Shown here: positions 11,341 to 22,505 of the stretch, piece by piece
How positions within the stretch are numbered: the stretch's first letter is position 1
Layout: each line of letters starts with the position of its first letter
Source: Aurelia coerulea
Taxonomy: Eukaryota > Cnidaria > Scyphozoa > Semaeostomeae > Ulmaridae
DNA: 64,000 bases
Reading direction: 5' to 3'
Assembly (NCBI GenBank): GCA_039566865.1
Contig: CM076943.1
Span: forward strand, 33,178,663-33,242,662
Made by a program: the position numbers and the translations under genes
The notes under the pieces: generated by a model
Database searches by the model: none
What the model was told of the DNA's origin: nothing
The model's input: only the letters and a program-made list of their open reading frames with translations

Positions 11341-12240
11341 ATGCCGGTTGATGTCATTCAATGGAGAGCAGCAATAGCGCTCCGTTTTCCGTCAAGTACC
11401 AAGGAACATATTCACCACGAAGAACATCCCTTTTCAATATTTCTTGTGATCTCCAAGTTATACCTGTTCTGTTGCACGATTGTTGCAATTTCAATTCCTG
11501 CCTTACCAATAACCATGATCGTCCAGATCGCGGCACATTTTTCTTTCTATCCAAGCACTTGTTTCTTGCACGTTTTGGCCCAGTTGTACTTGCATGCAAA
11601 AGCTGTACTCTACATACTATTTGAGCTAATTAAACGTTTACCTGCTCGCTGCCTTCAGTCTTGCAATCGCCGCTCCTTGAAACACTTAGCTTTTAGATAT
11701 GCCTACTTTTACGCAATATGTTTAATATGTAATACGCTTCACTTGCAATGGAAAAATTATAAGACAATGTTGATAAGTGATGACATTGAGACAAACCCTG
11801 GTCCAGAACATAGCACCTTCAACTTTTGTTCTTGGAACTTGAATAGTATCTGCGCACACAGTTTTACACGTGTCTCTCTTGTCGAAGCGTATAACAACTC
11901 AGTTTATAATCACGATTTGATAGGTATTTGCTGAGACCCACCTTGATAGCACTGTGGAAGAAAGCAAATTAGATCTCACTGGTTACTCATGTTTTGATAC
12001 AGTTTTCATACCATATTTCGGACAATCGGATTTTTAACAGCGCAGATTTTTATATTACTACGTTTTTAATTCTGTTTTGAAATTTGATACCTTGTATTTA
12101 AAATCTTATTTATCTATTCATGTATGTATATTTATTGGACTTGTATTAGTTTTTAGTAGTTGGCTTGGATTAGCTAGTGTAGTAATTATTTTTAATCTTT
12201 ACTGTACATAGCTATGTAGCGCCAACTTGAAATAAATTGA
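11341..12240 (+). pseudogene. Internally deleted LINE with 2A-like peptide and endonuclease start
   Basis: One 197-codon frame begins at ATG 11341. Residues about 30-100 are strongly hydrophobic (for example FSIFLVISKLYLFCC and VLYILFELI), then comes SDDIETNPGP at about residues 145-155, then STFNFCSWNLNSI, the typical start of an APE-type LINE endonuclease. The D-x-E-x-N-P-G-P motif is the 2A/2A-like ribosome-skipping signal, reported at the N-terminus of some animal non-LTR retrotransposons. Skipping would release the hydrophobic leader from the endonuclease-RT protein. The frame breaks at GIC-TGA (about 11930), one base after which the endonuclease continues as ETHLDSTVEESKLDL. It then stops being coding and passes into an AT-rich 3' UTR ending AAATAAATTGA near 12239. 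The rest of the endonuclease and all RT are missing, so this is an internally deleted copy. Confidence 0.75.
11782..11805 (+). other. 2A-like ribosome-skipping motif DIETNPGP
   Basis: In frame with ATG 11341. The 2A consensus is D-V/I-E-x-N-P-G-P, and all defined positions match. In known 2A sequences the glycyl-prolyl bond is not formed and translation resumes at the proline. Whether skipping is efficient here cannot be told from sequence. Confidence 0.8.
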
Positions 12241-12242
12241 TT

Positions 12243-14527
12243 ATTGCTGCGAAGTGCGCATGCGCAAGCAGTCATTTAGACGGGTTTGATTTAGGGTGGA
12301 CAGTGGAGTATTTCTCAAACAACAACAACAACAACAGGCTGTGCAGCATCGTGCTTTTGTAACTGCGACTGGCGTAGTGTGGAGTGAGAACTGCGAAGAA
12401 TGCGATTTTGGGAGAGAAGCTGGCACACGTTTCGTAAGAGGAAGAAGGAAAATTTCACTGATTCTGGTAAGTATTGATCGTTTTTTACACCTCATTTCAT
12501 AGCAAATAATAGTGGATTTCTTTTTATCTGCTCTGTAGTTTTGACCATTTACTGTTCTGCAGCCGACATGTTTCAGAAGTGGCAAGAAGATGTCGTCAGC
12601 GAGGAGGGCCTACGACAAAGCGTTGCTCACGCTTTCACGAATAAACAGCAGGAAGCATTGCTTGCCACCGACAGGAGGTGGATAAGGAACCATTGTTCAA
12701 AGTTAAGAAGGCGAATCGGAAGGAGCTGTGGTATTTATTATTAGACCTAATGATACATGCATTAGTGTTACAAGTATTTCCTTGTTTGCTTTTGCTCTTG
12801 GAGAGCCTTGGCTTCCCAGGAGTATTTTGAATTTACCCCATGACCATTGAAAGGATCTTTTAACTATGATTTCATGCATCTGACAGAATTTTGATTCGCA
12901 TCTTGATTAAGTTTTCCCCGTCTGTTGCACAAATGTTTCTTTTGGTATATTTTAGTTGTCTACTTAGTAGTCACAATGTGTACTTAAATTGGCCTTTGCA
13001 ACCAGCCATGCGTGTGCCAGCTTTTTTATTGGTGGCCTTTTTTGTGGACCGGAAAAATGGCCATAGCAAAGAGATCACAAAGCCCAACAAAGGTGTATTA
13101 AATCGTTGTATTGGCAAGAAAAGGTGCGAAGAGGAAGAATTGCAACGATAATCATTCATTGCTAATAATATTTAATTCCAAGACAAATCCAAGGTAATAA
13201 TTATGACAAATCCATGTGTGGCAAATCTGAGAAGTTAATCAAAATAGTATGTATTCACAGATCACACATGACCCTGCATACAGTAGATAGATCTCATACA
13301 TTTATGCTTATCTCATGTATTTGGTTGCAGGAATGAAAGACAAGTTGTTAATTTGTGACAGTCATGTGAAGAGTTAAACTGGTTTTGTATCAATACAGCA
13401 TTGGATCACTATCTGCAAATTAACTGTTGACATTCTTGTAACTGTTTGCACAGCATTGGATCAGCATTTGCTTCTTTTACCATTGACATTCAAGACCAAC
13501 ACAGCATAGGATAATTGGCTGAGTGTGCTCATTCTTACAAATACCAAAAAGCATAGGATCAGCATTGCTTCCGGGAATTCTTCATACCTTGTGAACTTTT
13601 AACTTTGATACAAACTGTTACCAGATGAACCTTTGAAGAACTTTTGTGGCTAACTGTTGTGCATTATGTTGTACTCTCAAGACTGGTTCCCATTCAAGGC
13701 AAAGTACAAAACCTCTTATTTTACACAGAATTGAATCGGGGAACACTTTTTATGGTGCCATATTATGAAAAGTTCCCGGGGGGGGGGGGTAACTTAAATT
13801 TCCATGATACGGGGATGTGTGATTCAAAGCGTAAAACTACCACTCATAAATCCGGGAAATCTCTGAAAAGTATACCCATAAATCCGGAAAAGCCAGAAAA
13901 GTTGACCCATACTTGATGTTTTACGAAGAATCATACCCATAAATTCAGATAATTTAAAAAATCATTGAAAACCATACTCATGAATCATGACTCCATGATA
14001 AAAAGGTACCCTAAAAATGGCACAACCCCATACCATGGAGAACTTAAGCTACCCCCCCCCCTCCGGGATCAAGTTGGTTGACTATTATTGAAGATGCTGA
14101 TTAATGCAGATAGAAGCAGATAATTGACAGTCAGAGCTAATTACAAAGAATTGATCAAAGCTGGTGCTATTAAAACATCAAACTATTTTTACTTCAAAAT
14201 GGCAGTGTTGATCTATGGAAAAATCATAAAACCATACCATGTGAAGCACCACCTGGGGAAAAGAAAGCCTTGTAGTCCAAGAAAGTACAAAACGAATTGA
14301 CCTTAATTAACTGTTCTTAAAATTGCACTTCAGTCGAGTCTAAAATCATTTTGAGTTTTTATGAATATTATAGTTGCATAATGCAGTTTTGAAATTTGCA
14401 AATAGTTCTTTAAAACATTTCCTGCAACAAAAAGCTGCAATTCAATTTGATTTTAGCGCCAAAAGCTCCACTATAATCTGGAGAACTGTATTAAAAACAA
14501 CACTATGAGCAGCACTTACTTAACTGC
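12243..14527. repeat. Dispersed 2.3-kb unit, copy A
   Basis: Starts GCTGCGAAGTGCGCATGCGC and continues to the microsatellite at 14540. The same order of sequence occurs at 52478-59125, where it is split by a LINE and two TTAA elements. Copy A keeps about 40 bp (near 12375-12412) and about 75 bp (near 12664-12740) that copy B lacks. It contains a CAA run, two splice-like signals (GGTAAGTATT near 12465, TTCTGCAG near 12562) and a possible exon MFQKWQEDVVSEEGLRQSVA, which could be a captured gene piece. That reading frame is not kept in copy B, so no gene is called. Ends lack clear TIRs. Confidence 0.7.
13775..14067. mobile_element. G/C-tipped MITE inside the dispersed unit (copy A)
   Basis: The left arm CCCGGGGGG..TAACTTAA pairs with the right arm TTAAGCTACCCC..CCGGG. 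The interior repeats phrases like CCCATAAATCCGG and CATACCCATAAATTC. The same element occurs at the same place in copy B (57453-57746), so it was inserted before the unit duplicated. A relative lies at 51172-51535. Confidence 0.6.
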
Positions 14528-14539
14528 GTTAACATCTAG

Positions 14540-14567
14540 TTATTATTATTATTATCATTATTATTAT

Positions 14568-14639
<72 letters not shown>
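14540..14639 (+). repeat. (TTA)n microsatellite
   Basis: About 100 bp of ATT/TTA repeats with a few TCA interruptions. Read in one frame it gives a poly-tyrosine stretch that is not a real protein segment. Confidence 0.95.
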
Positions 14640-14640
<1 letters not shown>

Positions 14641-15660
14641 AGCCACGGGCAAGAATGTCATCCAACTTGTTAGCAGAAACCATATTCCCTGAATTTAAAG
14701 AAGGAATTAAGCAGATTGTTCATCGTAGACCAGACATTGTCATTCTTGATCGTATCCAGAGGCAGTGTACAATAGTGGAAAAAACTGTTTGTTATGATTT
14801 ATATTTGGAAAATGCTTATCAAGAGAAAGTTACAAGATATAAGGAGTTATGTGATTATCTGGAGAGAAATGGATTCTCAGTGCAGCTGGTTGTTCTTTGT
14901 TTCGGTTCGCTTGGGTGTGTGAAAAGTGATGTATGGAAAGGATTGAGAAAATTCTCCCAAAGTAAAGAAAATATAAAGAATGTGATGAAATGGTGTTCGA
15001 TATCGTGTTTAATTGGAAGAAACTATATCTGGAGGAACAGAGTGAAAAAGACACTGGGACAGTAGTTGTTAGTAGTAAACGGACTTTAGCAGATACATTC
15101 CTGGGAATACGGCAACACACCAGTTTTTGAGCAGTTTTTTGCTTAGCATCTTGGTCAAGTAATTATTATTATTATCATTATTATTATTATTATTGTTATT
15201 ATTATCATTGTGAAACCTTTCAAATCAAGAACTACTGCAAATACTCCTTTATAGCGACGAACAGTTACCTTTGATTCAAATACAAAAATTGAAATATATT
15301 GAAATACATTGAAATATATTCAGGCCGCCGAATGGTTCCAATAAATGGCTAAAACCAGCATGGGCGTTGAGTCTTTGGGGTATGTTTAGAGTGGTGTTGT
15401 CCGCTACGCCCCGTCTCCCCGATTAGCTATTAACCTAGCTACTTGGTTGTTCATTATAATTTTGAGGATAAAATCCAAAAATTGCGACGACATGGGTATA
15501 ATGGGTGACACCGCTGTATTTCTTTTGTCAATACTATTGTAATATTTGTGTCTCTATGTTAAGTGTAGGTTTTAGGGTTGTTGTGTATTGCCATGCTCCC
15601 TTTGCCATTGTTTTGTAATGTTGTAATTGCTTGTTATTGTAAATTTTATGAGAATATACA
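14640..15660 (+). pseudogene. Retroelement-type ORF end with nuclease-like motif, plus 3' UTR
   Basis: The frame to 15065 encodes about 140 residues after the microsatellite: MSSNLLAETIFPEF, RRPDIVILDRIQRQC, TIVEKTVCYDLYLENAYQEK, YKELCDYLERNGFSVQ, GSLGCVKSDVW. The pattern R-P-D-(V/I)-x-I ... V-E-(K/L)-T-V ... A-x-x-x-K ... G-x-x-V resembles a PD-(D/E)XK-type segment found next to reverse transcriptases in cnidarian gene models that I recall. The usual VELT is VEKT here. Downstream, a second (TTA)n tract lies at 15162-15210, and non-coding sequence runs to an AGAATATACAACAAA end. The N-terminal part is absent or replaced by the microsatellite. I could not place it in a named family. Confidence 0.4.
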
Positions 15661-16840
15661 ACAAATTTGGCTAATATTTCTTAAACAGTGAATCAAATAT
15701 AGCGAATTTCCGGAAACACTGAGTCAAATTTAGCAAAAATTTCTGAAACACTGAATAAAAATTAAGCAAATTTAAAAAGAATAACATCATATTTTTAAAC
15801 CGTAAGTCCGTGATTTTGTCCGATTGTCGTAGGTGGTGTCGTCCGATCTGATGTAGATGGAAATTCCACGTTTACCGGATGATTTTTATTGCGCTAGACA
15901 ATCGACTTTGTTGGGGGTCATTCCATATAATTTGAACAAAGGCATGTCAAGTCATGTTCAAGAAACACCCTCAAACTTTTTTCATATAATTGTTACCTAA
16001 AAACAGCAGCTTCATAACTTGAACGGTTAATTTTCTATGGCTGGTTGAAGTTTTTGATGACAGCTCCATCGAAGATGAAGTTACACTTTCAATGATTTTT
16101 AATTTCAATTACAGGACTCTGTAACAAATTATGTTGAGTGAAAATCATTTCAAATGCAGCTTATAATCAGCAAAAAGAATTAGTTACAAGTCGAAGCTTG
16201 GAACGTTCTGCAGATGCTTGTCAATATCCAGCCATGATGATGAAAAATCCTGAATTAAGCCACTTTGGAGGGAACTTGCATGAATTTTCCTTCTAAAACG
16301 GCAAAAGCCAAATGATACTACAAATGATACTACAAATGATAATCTTGTGCTATCATGCTGTTAGAATTGAGAATAAAATAAATAAAAACTTCCACGAGCT
16401 TCCATTTGAAAAAGAATTAGGTATCAAAATGGCACAAAATTGTTTGTTTGTGCAGTTTTAGGAGATTCAAAAAAATACTTTACAAATTTTGGTACGAATA
16501 ATTCCGATTAGACCATACCCATGATTACGTCATGAACAGTGCGGCGCGCAATGCATGCTGGCACTTGTAGTTAAACACCTGGCCGAGTTGGTGTGTTTTG
16601 CATAGGAAGTGTATGAGAAGTTGTGTATTACGTTGGCAATATCGAAGAAAAATTCGAAAAATTAACTATATTTACCGACGAACATGTTCCTAGATGTTTC
16701 AGAAACTTAAGTCCTGGATTCCGTTTGATTAGAGCGCAGACGAAGGAATTTTTAGGGGGAAGAGTCGACGAAAGTGCAGTGTGGCCTAACGAAACATTGC
16801 GAGCGAAAAAGGAGGCAAGGAGGTGATTGTTTTCGGATGA

Positions 16841-17500
16841 TTCACATGCCGTTTACTGAATCCATTACCATTAAAAATTGGAGTCCTGAACTTCAATTCT
16901 ATATCTAATAACTCTATCCCAATCGGAATAGTTCTGAAAAATAAAGACTGACGCAAACATGGAAACACTGGACAGCGAGAAAGAATTTCGGAGATCACGG
17001 GTTTGGAACAGCATACTTCAAGCGTATAAATGATGCCAGAGTTAAATAACAGCATTTTGACTTTCTCAAAACTGTAAAAAATTGAGAATTATAGTAAATT
17101 TTTGGATTTTCCCCGTGCAGTAGGCCTTTTACTCAATTTTAGGTGCTTAATGTAACCATAACCGAAATGCAGCGATTTGAGTTCAGAGATTTGTATCGCT
17201 TTCAGTACGTAAAGAGGGAGAGTTCTCCTTTCATACGATTGCCGTTGGAAGCCAAAACATTGAAAGAGTCAAACTCCCAATGTTATTATTTGGTTGCGGT
17301 CGGATGAAGCTGTGTGTCTGGCTGTGATATCTCTGTTTCTTTGGTTTTGAACAAAGTTGTAGAAGCAACGAGATCAATTATTTTAGCTCTTGATGCTTCG
17401 AGTTGTTGAAGGATCATGTCAGTGAGCATAGAAAGCTGTTCATTAAAGTATGAAACTGCCAAAGAAGCCATTCGAGTTTGGAAAATTTAGGCCCACGTGC
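16841..17500. other. Spacer between TIR arm and LINE
   Basis: Short frames only: plus from about 17168 (begins MQRFEFRDLYRFQYVK) and minus 17471-17286. No recognisable domain. It may include the LINE 5' UTR or remnant core of the surrounding element. Confidence 0.35.
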
Positions 17501-17621
17501 ACATGACTTTCGGGCCTATCGAACTTCAATTTTATCTTGCATTCTGTTTTTACAAAAATACAAAGATCAGTTGGTTTCATAAAATGGTTCATTTGGTTTG
17601 TTGTTTATGTTTTGTTGAAAG

Positions 17622-18422
17622 ATGACTGAATTCGTTACAATATCGACAGTAAGGGAGCTTCTAGCTGTTCAGCTGGAGAGCTTCCGATCTGCGGTGCAGT
17701 TACTGACTGGTCAGATAAATGAGGAAATAAAGTACATTAAAAACGAAATTGGAGACATTAAAGCAAGTCTTCAGTACTCCTCAAAGGATATTGAAGAGAT
17801 TCAATCAAAAGTTAAATCAGTGGAGGCAAGCACTTCAGAAGTGGTCGTTCATTTAAAATCCCAATCAACCGCCATAGACTCCTTGTACGACCAAAGTGAG
17901 TATCTGGAAAACCAAAGCAGACGGAATAATGTCAAGCTGCTGGGACTACCAGAAAGTGAGTTAGGTGAGACATGGGATCAATCTGAGAAATACTTTAAAG
18001 ATCAAGTAAAGGCATCGCTTCTAATTCAAGAAGAAATAGAAATTGAGCGTGCACACAGAGTTGGTCAAAAAAGGGAATTCTTCACGCACCCTGATGGGTC
18101 CAAGGTGAAAGCTAGGCCCAGACCGATAATTGCCAAGTTAAAGAATTCGAAACAGAAAGAGAGCATCATAAAAGCTGCAAGGTCAATTCGTCCAGATGGA
18201 ATAAAGTTTATTGAAGATTTCAGCCAGAGAACTCTGGACAAAAGGTATGCTTTGATACCAAAGTTGACAGAAGCCAGAGAAGCAGGTAAACTTGCCTTTT
18301 TTGTAACAAATAGGCTGATAATTAAGGACAAGCCCCCTGATAGCAGGCATAAAGGAAGAAGTCCTCCAAGAGAAGAATCATTTGATGATGAAATTACACT
18401 GAATATCAATGCCAGTGAATAA
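17622..18422 (+). CDS. LINE ORF1 protein, L1-ORF1p-like RNA-binding chaperone
   Basis: An intact 266-codon frame. Residues about 10-100 have heptad-like spacing of hydrophobic residues (VRELLAVQLESF, IKYIKNEIGDIKASL, IEEIQSKVKSVEAS), which suggests a coiled coil. NNVKLLGLP (about 102-110) matches the start of the RRM-like domain of L1 ORF1 proteins. ERAHRVG (about 142-148) and RPRPIIAKL (about 165-173) match the conserved core of the same family. The tail is basic and proline-rich. In L1 this protein trimerises and coats its own RNA in the cytoplasm. Here it precedes an ORF2 of CR1/jockey type with a 154-bp gap. It is one of few undamaged retroelement frames in the window, while its ORF2 is broken. 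Confidence 0.85.
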   Translation: MTEFVTISTVRELLAVQLESFRSAVQLLTGQINEEIKYIKNEIGDIKASLQYSSKDIEEIQSKVKSVEASTSEVVVHLKSQSTAIDSLYDQSEYLENQSRRNNVKLLGLPESELGETWDQSEKYFKDQVKASLLIQEEIEIERAHRVGQKREFFTHPDGSKVKARPRPIIAKLKNSKQKESIIKAARSIRPDGIKFIEDFSQRTLDKRYALIPKLTEAREAGKLAFFVTNRLIIKDKPPDSRHKGRSPPREESFDDEITLNINASE

Positions 18423-18576
18423 TTTGACTCTTGACTTTACGGACACCTTATCCTTGTTGTGTTTCATTAGCATGCATTGCGTTCATCTATGCATGTTTAT
18501 TTTTCAACTTCTTTTGTTGTTTCTTTTTCAGTTTAGTATGCCAGATTTTGGTCTATTTATAACTCATCAAATGTAA

Positions 18577-21500
18577 ATGACAAGTTCAGTTGATTTGCCA
18601 TGTGGCATTTGCAACAAAGATATCCATAAGGGCCAAAAGGCTATTTTGTGCAATAGATGTAATTTCTTTATCCACATTAAATGCAATGATATATGCGTTC
18701 GTGAATATATAGAACTTGAAAATGAACCAGATAAAGTTTATTGGTTTTGCAAGCTTTGTATGCCAGATATGTTTCCATTTGGCTCTTTGGGAAATGAGGA
18801 ATTGTCAGTACTCTATGATTATGATGTTCTATCCTTTGTTGACTTTTTGCCATCATTTGAAACCACATCTAACCTTGTTAACTTGCCTAATCTTAGTGAT
18901 TATGATATTGATGAACACATGCCTCAGAATATTAATTCTCGCTACTTCACTCTTCCTGAGTTGTCTTCCTTACAGTCATCATCTGGTAACTTTTCTATCC
19001 TTCACACTAATATCAGAAGTTTATCCCTTCATCATGATGAATTAGTTTCTTTATTTGCTCATACTAATCTGAATCTAGATGTCATTGCAGTGTCTGAAAT
19101 ATGGCATTCTATTGACAATCCCATTTCTTGTAATGTTGAAATTCCTGGCTATACCTTTTTTAAGACTTCATCACTTACTCAGAATGGTGGTGTTGGTTTG
19201 TATATCAAAATTCTCTTACTTCCAAGCCAAGGATAGACTTAGATTCTTGTACAGATGATTTTGAGACAGTATGGGTGGAAATTGAAAACAAAAAGGATAA
19301 AAATTTCCTTGTTTGTTGTGTCTACAGACACCCAAGTTCAAATGTTGATAACCTCACTTCTCATTTTCAAAATCTTTTATCTAAAATATCCTCTAGCAAG
19401 CTGTCATTTATAATGGGTGATTTCAATATCAATCTACTTGATTATGCTTCACATACACCATCAACTGATTTTGTCAACAATTTCTTTACACACAGCCTTC
19501 TTCTGTGCATTCATCATCCTACTAGAGTCTCAGAACATAGAGCATCAGTTATCGATAACATATACACTAATGCTACCAATGCCAATATAACAAGTGGTAA
19601 CATTTTAATGCAAATTACTGATCATTTCCCCCAGTTCTTGATTTTGAAAAATTCTCAGGTCAGTCATAACAAATCTGAATCATTTAAATATGATTATTCT
19701 CAATTTAAGGAGGACAAATTCCTTGAAGACTTTAACCAGATTGACTTTACTTATTTAGAAAGCAATGACATGCAAAAAATTTGACAGATTTTTGAATGAC
19801 CTTAGTGCTTTGACAAATAAGCATGCGCCAGTTAAAAAGAGGAGTAGAAAGGAAGTAAAACTGAAAGATAAGCCATGGATAAATAGTAGAATACAAAAGA
19901 TGATCCAATGAAATAAAAAGAAGCAAAGAAATTTATTTTCACAACTTTTTTTCTACTAACACTCAGAATATGAGAAAATTATGGTCAGGAATAAAGACAA
20001 TCATCTCTCATAAATCTACTTCTTTTTCAATTAACAAAATTAAAGACAAGGAAGGAAATGTAACATCTGATCCAGGTAAAATCTCAAATATTTTCAATGA
20101 TTTTTTTGTAAATGTTGCTGATGAAATAACAAAGACAATCCCAATAGCTCCTAAATCTCCTCTTGAATATTTATCTAACAGATCTTCTAATTCACTTTTT
20201 CTTACTCCAGTAACTTGGATTGAAGTTAATGACTTAATCAAAATTTTAAACCCATCTAAATCTGTAGGTCCTAACAGTATACCCATAAAATTACTAAAAA
20301 TTATTGGATCCTCAGTTTCCCCACTTCTTGCTCTCCTTGTAAATCAGTCTTTCCAGTCTGGTATTTTTCCTGATAAACTTAAGATAGCTAAGGTAACAAC
20401 TCTGTTCAAAAAAGGGAATCCTGAGCTACCATCTAATTATAGGCCAATTTCTCTTTTACCCATCTTCAGTAAGATATTTGAGAAGTTGATGTACAGACGA
20501 CTGTATAGATTCCTTGAAATGCATAATGTTCTTTATTCTTTACAATTTGGATTTCAAGAAAACCACTCTATTGACCATGCCCTAGTAAGTTTGACAGAAG
20601 CTGTGAGAAACACACTTGATAATAAAAGATTTGGTTGTGGTATTTTCATTGATTTACAAAAGGCTTTTGATACTGTTAATCATAAAATTTTGTTATCAAA
20701 GCTGGAACACTATGGTGTGCGTGGTTGTTCCCTTTAGTGGTTTAGATCCTATTTATCTGATAGAAAGCAATATGTTTCTGTGAATGGAAGTAATTCCAGT
20801 TTACTTTCAATTACTTGTGGTGTACCACAAGGTTCTGTACTGGGCCCATTACTTTTTCTTATCTACATCAATGATTTACCAAATGCTTCTAAGAATCTTA
20901 ACTTCTATCTCTTTGCTGATGATACAAACATCTACTGTGAATCCAAAGATTTACCTAATTTAATTAAAATTGTCGACAAAGAACTTAGATCTGTAAAGAG
21001 ATTGCTTGATGCTAATAAATTATCATTAAATATTGATAAGACTAACTATATTATTTTTCATTCTTCTTCTAGGAGTATTCCTTCTGACACCATAATAAAA
21101 ATAGGGAAAAATATATTAAGAGGGTCAAATTTGTTAAATTCTTAGGACTCCTTTTAGATGAGCATCTAAGCTGGAAATACCATCTCAGTGAACTTTCTAA
21201 AAAATTAGCCAGAACTTGTGGAATCTTTTTCAAAATTAGAAGTTTACTTCCGTTAGATGTTTTACTTTGCTTGTACAATGCTTTGTTTCTATCTTTCTTA
21301 CAGTATGGTCTTATTGTTTGGGGTCAAACATTTGCATCATACATTGACCCAATTTTTAAATTACAGAAAAAAGCAGTCAGAGCTATCTCATTTCAGCCTC
21401 GGTTGTCACCCTCTCTTCCAATCTTTAAGGATCTTAAACTTCTCAAACTTTCTGAACTTTTTGAACTCCGTCTTTTAACCTTTGTTTTTGACTCAGTTAC

Positions 21501-21760
21501 GAAAACTTCACCTAGTTGCTTTCATGATTTCTTTCTATTCAATTTTTCTGTTCATCATTATTCCACAAGACAGGCCAGTCAAGGTAATCTATACTTATCT
21601 CGAATGAACAGTCTTCAATATGGTCTAAAGTCAATTCGATATCTTGGTTTCTAAACTTTGGAATTCATTACCCGTGGAAATCCGAAATGCTCCATCGAAA
21701 ATATCCTTTAAAAAGCAACTGAACATTTTCTTGCTACTACGCACGGTCGATCATTAATTC
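18577..21760 (+). pseudogene. LINE ORF2: PHD finger, APE endonuclease, reverse transcriptase (broken)
   Basis: The frame from 18577 starts with a PHD-type zinc finger (CGICNKDIHKGQKAILCNRC, then WFCKLC). The endonuclease follows (FSILHTNIRSL, VIAVSEIWHS, GGVGLYI, then CVYRHPSS and FIMGDFNINLLDY). RT motifs come next: [73 protein letters not shown]. The C-terminal region is QYGLIVWGQT and QKKAVRAISF. Lesions visible: a one-base loss near 19207, an 8-bp loss near 19773 and a larger loss near 19905 relative to copy 2, TAG at 20736-20738, a frame change near 21125 shared with copy 2, and one near 21652. ORF2 normally nicks target DNA and primes reverse transcription in the nucleus. This copy cannot encode it. 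Confidence 0.85.
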
Positions 21761-21858
21761 TAAGCTGTTTTTAATACTTACAAAATTCCCATTTTATCGT
21801 TTCTTTGTTTCATTACATCCCACCGCACTCATTTGAAATCATCATAGGATAGGGGGGG

Positions 21859-21897
21859 GGGCTCTCTCCTCGATTAGTTTACCTATTGAGAGAGCTC
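21859..21897 (+). other. 3' UTR stem-loop of LINE copy 1
   Basis: GGGCTCTCTC pairs with GAGAGAGCTC across a loop containing CGATTAGTTTACC. The same hairpin with compensated loop length occurs in copy 2 at 56436-56472. A conserved hairpin close to the 3' end is a common RT-recognition feature in CR1/L2-like LINEs. Function is inferred. Confidence 0.55.
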
Positions 21898-22505
21898 CTC
21901 CTTTAAATAATTCTCTCCGTACAATTTATCTGTATTTGTATATTGTAATAATTCTTCGTACTTATGTATTAATTTTCTGTAATGTTATCTTATATTCTCG
22001 TAGTTTAGTTGATTTGATAAATTGTATGTGGTGAATTTAAATACATATGAAACTGAAACTGAAACTGAAATGTCTCTACACAAGATAATGAACTCTAATT
22101 TTAGATTTTGGTATAATTTTAGAGAAAAAGTACAGCCCTTTCTCTTCCCCTTTTCTGGCCTCCTCTAATCACTGGAATTGTTTACGTTAGGCCGCATTAC
22201 GTTTTCATTGCCTTTCCTCCCACCCCCCTCCCCGGGCCTTCCTTGCGACTATTTTCTTCATCTCCGCTCCATCTGCACTTTAGTAGCACTTAAACCCCTT
22301 ACTAGAGTTTCTGAAACATCTAGGGTCATGTTCTTTGGTAAATTTAGTTGATTTTTCGAATTTTTCTTCTATATTTCCAACGTAATACGCAACTTCTCAT
22401 ACACTTCCTATGCAAAATACACTAACTCGGCCAGGTGTTTAACTACAAGTGCCAGCATGCATTGCGCGCCGCACTGGTGGTGACGTAATCATGGGAATGG
22501 TCTAT

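Larger units (their letters stand above)
17500..22075 (+). mobile_element. APE-type LINE, near full length, copy 1
   Basis: Order is 5' UTR, ORF1 (17622-18422), ORF2 with PHD finger, endonuclease and RT (18577-about 21760), and a 3' UTR with a stem-loop (21859-21897). The tail is a TGAAAC repeat ending near 22075. Short tandem repeats rather than poly(A) at the end are typical of CR1/L2-like LINEs. The 5' boundary is uncertain because no target duplication was identified. Copy 2 of the same family lies at 53179-56737. Confidence 0.8.

Noticed and set aside
12296..12502. Frame with a poly-glutamine run as a host exon
   Set aside because: Lies in the dispersed 2.3-kb unit. The frame is disrupted by a deletion in copy B and the Q-run is a CAA microsatellite. 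A captured exon remains possible but unsupported.
14505..14640. Poly-tyrosine frame
   Set aside because: It is the translation of the (TTA)n microsatellite. Only the part after it has protein-like composition.
16623..16826. 67-codon ORF in the left arm of the long-TIR element
   Set aside because: The inverted partner near 22195-22400 has stops and shifts in the equivalent frame. No known domain.
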